35,922 nt of DNA from an uncultured archaeon (GTDB lineage: Archaea > Nanobdellota > Nanobdellia > Pacearchaeales > GW2011-AR1): contig CABMGN010000006.1 in the NCBI GenBank assembly GCA_902385635.1, positions 1 through 35,922 of the forward strand, read 5' to 3'. Shown piece by piece: positions 33,398-35,922 of this stretch. The position numbers were made by a program, and so were the translations under genes. Each line of letters opens with the position of its first letter. Within the stretch, counting starts at the first letter, position 1. The notes below the pieces were generated by a model, which was not told the origin of the DNA, ran no database searches, and saw only the letters and a list, made by a program, of their open reading frames with translations.

Positions 33398-34132
33398 ATG
33401 GAAAAGTTTCTCTTGTTAAACAAATCAGTCTTCTTCCCAGAAGAAGGAATTCTAGCAATAGGAGACTTACATCTAGGATATGAAAAGATGTTGAAAACAT
33501 CTGGTTTTGAATTTCCAATAAATCAGATAAAAGAAACGAAGCAAGAGCTAGAAAAGATATTCCTCGAAATAAAAAAGCAAAAATTCAAATTAAAAAAGAT
33601 AGTAATTCTGGGAGACCTAAAGCATCACTTTAATTTCGAGGTTGAAGAGAAATTTGAAATAAGGAAACTTTTATCCTTCTTAGAAGAGAGTGTTAGCCGA
33701 GAAAACATAATAATCCTAAAAGGAAATCACGAGAAGATTAACTTCAGAGAAGCAGAGTATAAAGACTATTTTGTAGAAAAAACCGTAGCGTTCACACACG
33801 GAGATAAGCTCTTCCCAAAAATTCTTGACAAAAAAATAAAAACAATTGTGATGGGGCACTTACATCCCGCAGTTCTTATTCACGATCCTAAAAGTCATAA
33901 GAAGGAAAAGTATAAATGTTTTCTTGTAGGAAAGTGGAAAGGTAAAACAGCGATAGTTCTCCCGAGTTTTCTTCAGATAATAGAAGGAACAGACATTCGT
34001 TCAGAATCAGCCAGGCACAAGGATAATAACTTTTTAATAATTCCTAGGAAGAACCTTCTTAAGTTTAAGGTTTTTATCCCAGATAAAACAGGAAAGGTTT
34101 TTGAGTTTCCGAAATTAGAAAGGATTAATTAG
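33398..34132 (+). CDS. Metallophosphoesterase paired with Lhr (PdeM-like)
   Basis: The calcineurin-like motifs are all present: IGDLHLG (21-27), LGDLKHH (about 71-77), GNHEK, HGD and GHLHPA. These bind two metals for phosphodiester cleavage. The gene starts one base after the lhr stop codon, so the two are on one transcript. In many archaea and bacteria a phosphoesterase of this type sits beside an Lhr-like helicase, where it is called ligase-associated PdeM. The 244-residue length fits. A role as a nuclease that processes ends after unwinding is inference. The gene overlaps the convergent 131-residue gene by eight bases. Confidence 0.9.
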   Translation: MEKFLLLNKSVFFPEEGILAIGDLHLGYEKMLKTSGFEFPINQIKETKQELEKIFLEIKKQKFKLKKIVILGDLKHHFNFEVEEKFEIRKLLSFLEESVSRENIIILKGNHEKINFREAEYKDYFVEKTVAFTHGDKLFPKILDKKIKTIVMGHLHPAVLIHDPKSHKKEKYKCFLVGKWKGKTAIVLPSFLQIIEGTDIRSESARHKDNNFLIIPRKNLLKFKVFIPDKTGKVFEFPKLERIN

Positions 34133-34520
34133 AATATTTAATAAAAGAATATTGTGTTAGAGTACTGTTGCTCGGGCAAGTAAGAACCAAATCACCCTTA
34201 CTAAGGTGTTCTAAGTCTTTTCCAGAAGGAAGTACTACCATACCTAAATTACCATGTAAGAAGTCAAAATCCCGTTGACCTGCCTGAGTTGATCCTCTCC
34301 AACCAATAGCTGTTAATTCATTTGGCCTATCAACAAAGATCCCTGGAGCAACAAATAATGTACCTTTTTCCTTTGTTCCAAGAACAGCACATCTAAGAAG
34401 GTAATAGGGAAAAACTAGTGCAAATCTATTCTCTAAAGCATTTCCCTTAAATTGAAGATACATCTTTTGGGGAGAACTATCTTCTGGTCCAGATTCAGCA
34501 CTTACCAATTCAAAAGCCAT
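34125..34520 (-). CDS. Unknown protein, 131 aa
   Basis: I do not recognise this protein. It is beta-rich with no signal or membrane segment and has only about 5 percent lysine. A Met at 34532 is in frame upstream, but the TATA box (TTTTATA on the plus strand, near 34546) is 26 nt from the ATG at 34520 and too close to the earlier one. I therefore start it at 34520. It is convergent with the phosphoesterase gene and overlaps its 3' end by eight bases. Its TATA box lies over the stop codon of the membrane-protein gene upstream on the same strand. Confidence 0.7.
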   Translation of the reverse strand: MAFELVSAESGPEDSSPQKMYLQFKGNALENRFALVFPYYLLRCAVLGTKEKGTLFVAPGIFVDRPNELTAIGWRGSTQAGQRDFDFLHGNLGMVVLPSGKDLEHLSKGDLVLTCPSNSTLTQYSFIKYSN

Positions 34521-34541
34521 AAATCCAAACATAAAAAACCC

Positions 34542-34550
34542 TTTTTATAG
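34542..34550 (-). promoter_or_regulatory. TATA box overlapping a stop codon
   Basis: The plus-strand sequence TTTTTATA lies 26 nt from the ATG at 34520 and includes the stop codon (34545-34547) of the 157-residue gene on the same strand. Read on the minus strand it is TATAAAAA. Confidence 0.55.
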
Positions 34551-35018
34551 GTTACTACAAGCCCTTCTTGAATAAAAGATAAAGATTAAGCATAAAGCAA
34601 AGATAACTAAAAAAATCCCCGCAAAGGAGCTAAAAAAAATACCCCCCTTAGAGATAACATCCCCGGTAAGGTTAGTCCCGAAAGAAAAAACAATAATAGC
34701 AAGTAAAGAAAGAAACCCTAAAAGAACAAGAGCAAATGAGGGTTTAAGTGGTCTAGCGAGAGGGTCTCTTATAATCAAGTCTAATAACTGACTGTCTACT
34801 TCTCTTTTTTTAGGGCGTCCTGCACTTGAAAGATTCTGTTCAGAAATTAATCTTGCAGTTTCCCCGTCAAAAGTCGATTTATCTCTAGAATATTCTTCTG
34901 CAATTCTTCTCTTTAGATCATCTGTTTCAAATTTGTGTAATCTTCTAGCCGCAGCATTTTCAGCTTCGTAAAGAGGTATTTTTCCCTTAGAATCATAAGG
35001 CAGGTCTTTATCACCCAT
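34545..35018 (-). CDS. Unknown membrane protein in the lemA operon, 157 aa
   Basis: The N-terminal 90 residues are charged and helical, with a basic stretch (GRPKKREV). Two hydrophobic helices follow at about 93-113 and 128-150, and the C-terminus is short. No family was recognised. It starts seven bases after the lemA stop codon on the same strand and has no clear TATA box of its own, so it is probably co-transcribed with lemA. It might help place LemA in the membrane, which is inference from the operon only. Confidence 0.78.
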   Translation of the reverse strand: MGDKDLPYDSKGKIPLYEAENAAARRLHKFETDDLKRRIAEEYSRDKSTFDGETARLISEQNLSSAGRPKKREVDSQLLDLIIRDPLARPLKPSFALVLLGFLSLLAIIVFSFGTNLTGDVISKGGIFFSSFAGIFLVIFALCLIFIFYSRRACSNL

Positions 35019-35025
35019 TTTAAGA

Positions 35026-35580
35026 TTAGAACTTAACCTTTACAACTTCTCTCTCAGCAGGTTCGATCTTAATATATTCCTTCTCTTTTCTTCCGTACAT
35101 TCCTGCAAAGAATTTTCCAGGGAAAGTTGTACAAAGATTATTGTAGCTCAAAATTGAGTCATTGTAGTTCTGTCTAGCATAAGCTACTCTATCCTCTGTT
35201 GAAGCTAACTCTTCCTGTAGCTTAGCAAAATTCTCATTTGCCTTTAGATTAGGATAATTTTCAGCAATAGCGAATAGCTTACCAAGAACAGACTCTAATT
35301 TATCATCTGCCCTAACTTTAGCAGGTAAGTCTTTAGCGCCCATAAGTGCTTTTCTAGCACTAGAAACCTCCTCCATGATACTTTTCTCGTGCTTCGCGTA
35401 ACCCTTAACAGTCTCGAGTAAATTAGGAATTAAATCAGATCTTCTTTTCAGTTGCACATCAATTTGACTCAGAGAATTATCAATTCTATTTGAAAGAACA
35501 GCAAATCTATTATAGTAAGAGAATAGTATAATTACAACTAAGACTACAATCGCAATAATCAGCCATATCCACCATAACAT
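35026..35580 (-). CDS. lemA: LemA family protein
   Basis: An N-terminal membrane helix (about 3-24) is followed by an alpha-helical cytoplasmic or periplasmic domain with the NRIDNSLSQIDVQLKRRSDL and NLLETVKGYAKHE stretches, which are the conserved LemA core. The 184-residue length is normal. The family's job is not known; in some bacteria lemA sits next to htpX, and in this window htpX is about 9 kb away. A TATA box (TTTATAAA, centred near 35608) is about 28 nt from the ATG. The next gene on the same strand is seven bases downstream. Confidence 0.92.
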   Translation of the reverse strand: MLWWIWLIIAIVVLVVIILFSYYNRFAVLSNRIDNSLSQIDVQLKRRSDLIPNLLETVKGYAKHEKSIMEEVSSARKALMGAKDLPAKVRADDKLESVLGKLFAIAENYPNLKANENFAKLQEELASTEDRVAYARQNYNDSILSYNNLCTTFPGKFFAGMYGRKEKEYIKIEPAEREVVKVKF

Positions 35581-35604
35581 CTTAGAAACCTAAACAAAAA
35601 AGAA

Positions 35605-35612
35605 TTTATAAA
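35605..35612 (-). promoter_or_regulatory. TATA box of lemA
   Basis: TTTATAAA is centred 28 nt before the lemA ATG at 35580. It lies within the 34-base gap between lemA and the partial gene's stop codon. Confidence 0.6.
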
Positions 35613-35614
35613 TC

Positions 35615-35922
35615 TTAGTACCCGTACTTTTTGTATCTTTTTCTTTTATTTATTCTTATTAAAAGTAAAATAATAACTAGGATTATCAATGCAACAAGAA
35701 TAACATAAACCCACGGGCTTGCTTTTCCTTCAGCAGCTTCTCCAGCGTGTTCTGCGATCTCTCCACCAGCTTCTTTAATAACTTCTACAATCCCGGTTGG
35801 TTCTGTAGGGGGTGCTGTGGCAGCAGGAACAACATCATGTATTGTTTTAGCTAGAAGAGTTGCTTTACTGTTATTTATTGCAATTAGATTTAAGTAAAGA
35901 TCATAATAACCATCGCTGTTTA
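35615..35922 (-). CDS. Partial secreted protein with C-terminal membrane anchor
   Basis: The frame is open from its stop at 35615-35617 to the end of the window, so the 5' part is missing and only about 101 residues are seen. The visible end has a Pro/Ala/Glu-rich linker (PAATAPPTEPTG), then a membrane helix (about VYVILVALIILVIILLLI) and a basic tail (RINKRKRYKKYGY). The layout is the same as in other C-terminally anchored surface proteins in this window. The earlier segment looks like a beta-rich domain (DGYYDLYLNLIAINNSKATL). The gene is not recognised and the start cannot be placed. Confidence 0.72.
   Translation of the reverse strand, partial: NSDGYYDLYLNLIAINNSKATLLAKTIHDVVPAATAPPTEPTGIVEVIKEAGGEIAEHAGEAAEGKASPWVYVILVALIILVIILLLIRINKRKRYKKYGY

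Noticed and set aside
1-35922. CRISPR array, transposase, integrase or rRNA
   Set aside because: I looked for repeat arrays, terminal inverted repeats, DDE or tyrosine recombinase motifs and rRNA sequence and saw none.

Overview
The window looks like a piece of chromosome from a small-genome, AT-rich archaeon, most likely a DPANN lineage close to Woesearchaeota/Pacearchaeota. The support is: an archaeal ThrRS N-terminal editing domain, archaeal/eukaryal TrpRS, archaeal-type Elp3, an Lhr helicase paired with a metallophosphoesterase, TATA boxes 25-26 nt upstream of start codons, and Asn/Thr/Ser-rich secreted proteins with C-terminal membrane anchors. The lineage is inferred from gene content; no rRNA is present. 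No mobile element, CRISPR array or rRNA was seen. Genes are tightly packed, no gene-free stretch exceeds 300 bases, and several convergent pairs overlap by 4-12 bases.

Layout. 1-1,700: a small unknown protein, tRNA-Asp, a ribbon-helix-helix protein, a CDGSH Fe-S protein and a small membrane protein. 1,720-5,600: a cell-surface subtilase and small membrane, zinc-ribbon and secreted proteins. 5,640-11,900: unknown genes, cysS, a histidine phosphatase, a large P-loop ATPase with a DnaA-like layout, a circularly permuted ribosome-assembly GTPase. 11,890-16,800: elp3, a PLDc_N membrane protein, a GGDEF diguanylate cyclase, a fused MTAP-APRT enzyme, a Trm9-like methyltransferase. 16,826-21,970: a cupin-like protein, a ThrRS with an extra YbaK-like domain, a secreted lysozyme-like protein, trpS, a DinB-like protein. 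22,070-26,930: a membrane receptor-like protein with a cyclase-homology domain, a Ncs6/Ctu2-like remnant, a membrane protein coupled to htpX, and adk. 27,040-29,130: a tail-fibre-like secreted protein and a TSP1-like anchored protein. 29,240-34,130: a DEAD-box helicase with a structured leader, lhr and its phosphoesterase. 34,120-35,922: unknown genes, lemA and the end of another anchored secreted protein.

How the genes connect. Elp3, the Trm9-like methyltransferase and the Ncs6/Ctu2-like protein point to wobble-uridine modification of tRNA. CysS, ThrRS, TrpRS and tRNA-Asp add to a translation theme. The MTAP-APRT fusion would turn methylthioadenosine into AMP on one polypeptide, and Adk would carry AMP on to ADP. 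HtpX and LemA are membrane and envelope quality-control families. GGDEF and the cyclase-homology receptor suggest nucleotide-based or receptor signalling, which is rarely discussed in these archaea.

Start codons. About two dozen genes have a TATA-like box 25-26 nt before their ATG and no Shine-Dalgarno site, as expected of leaderless mRNAs. I used this spacing to choose several starts. Three genes (1465, 4440, 22073) have Shine-Dalgarno sites. A distinct class of low-lysine unknown proteins is scattered between lysine-rich housekeeping genes.
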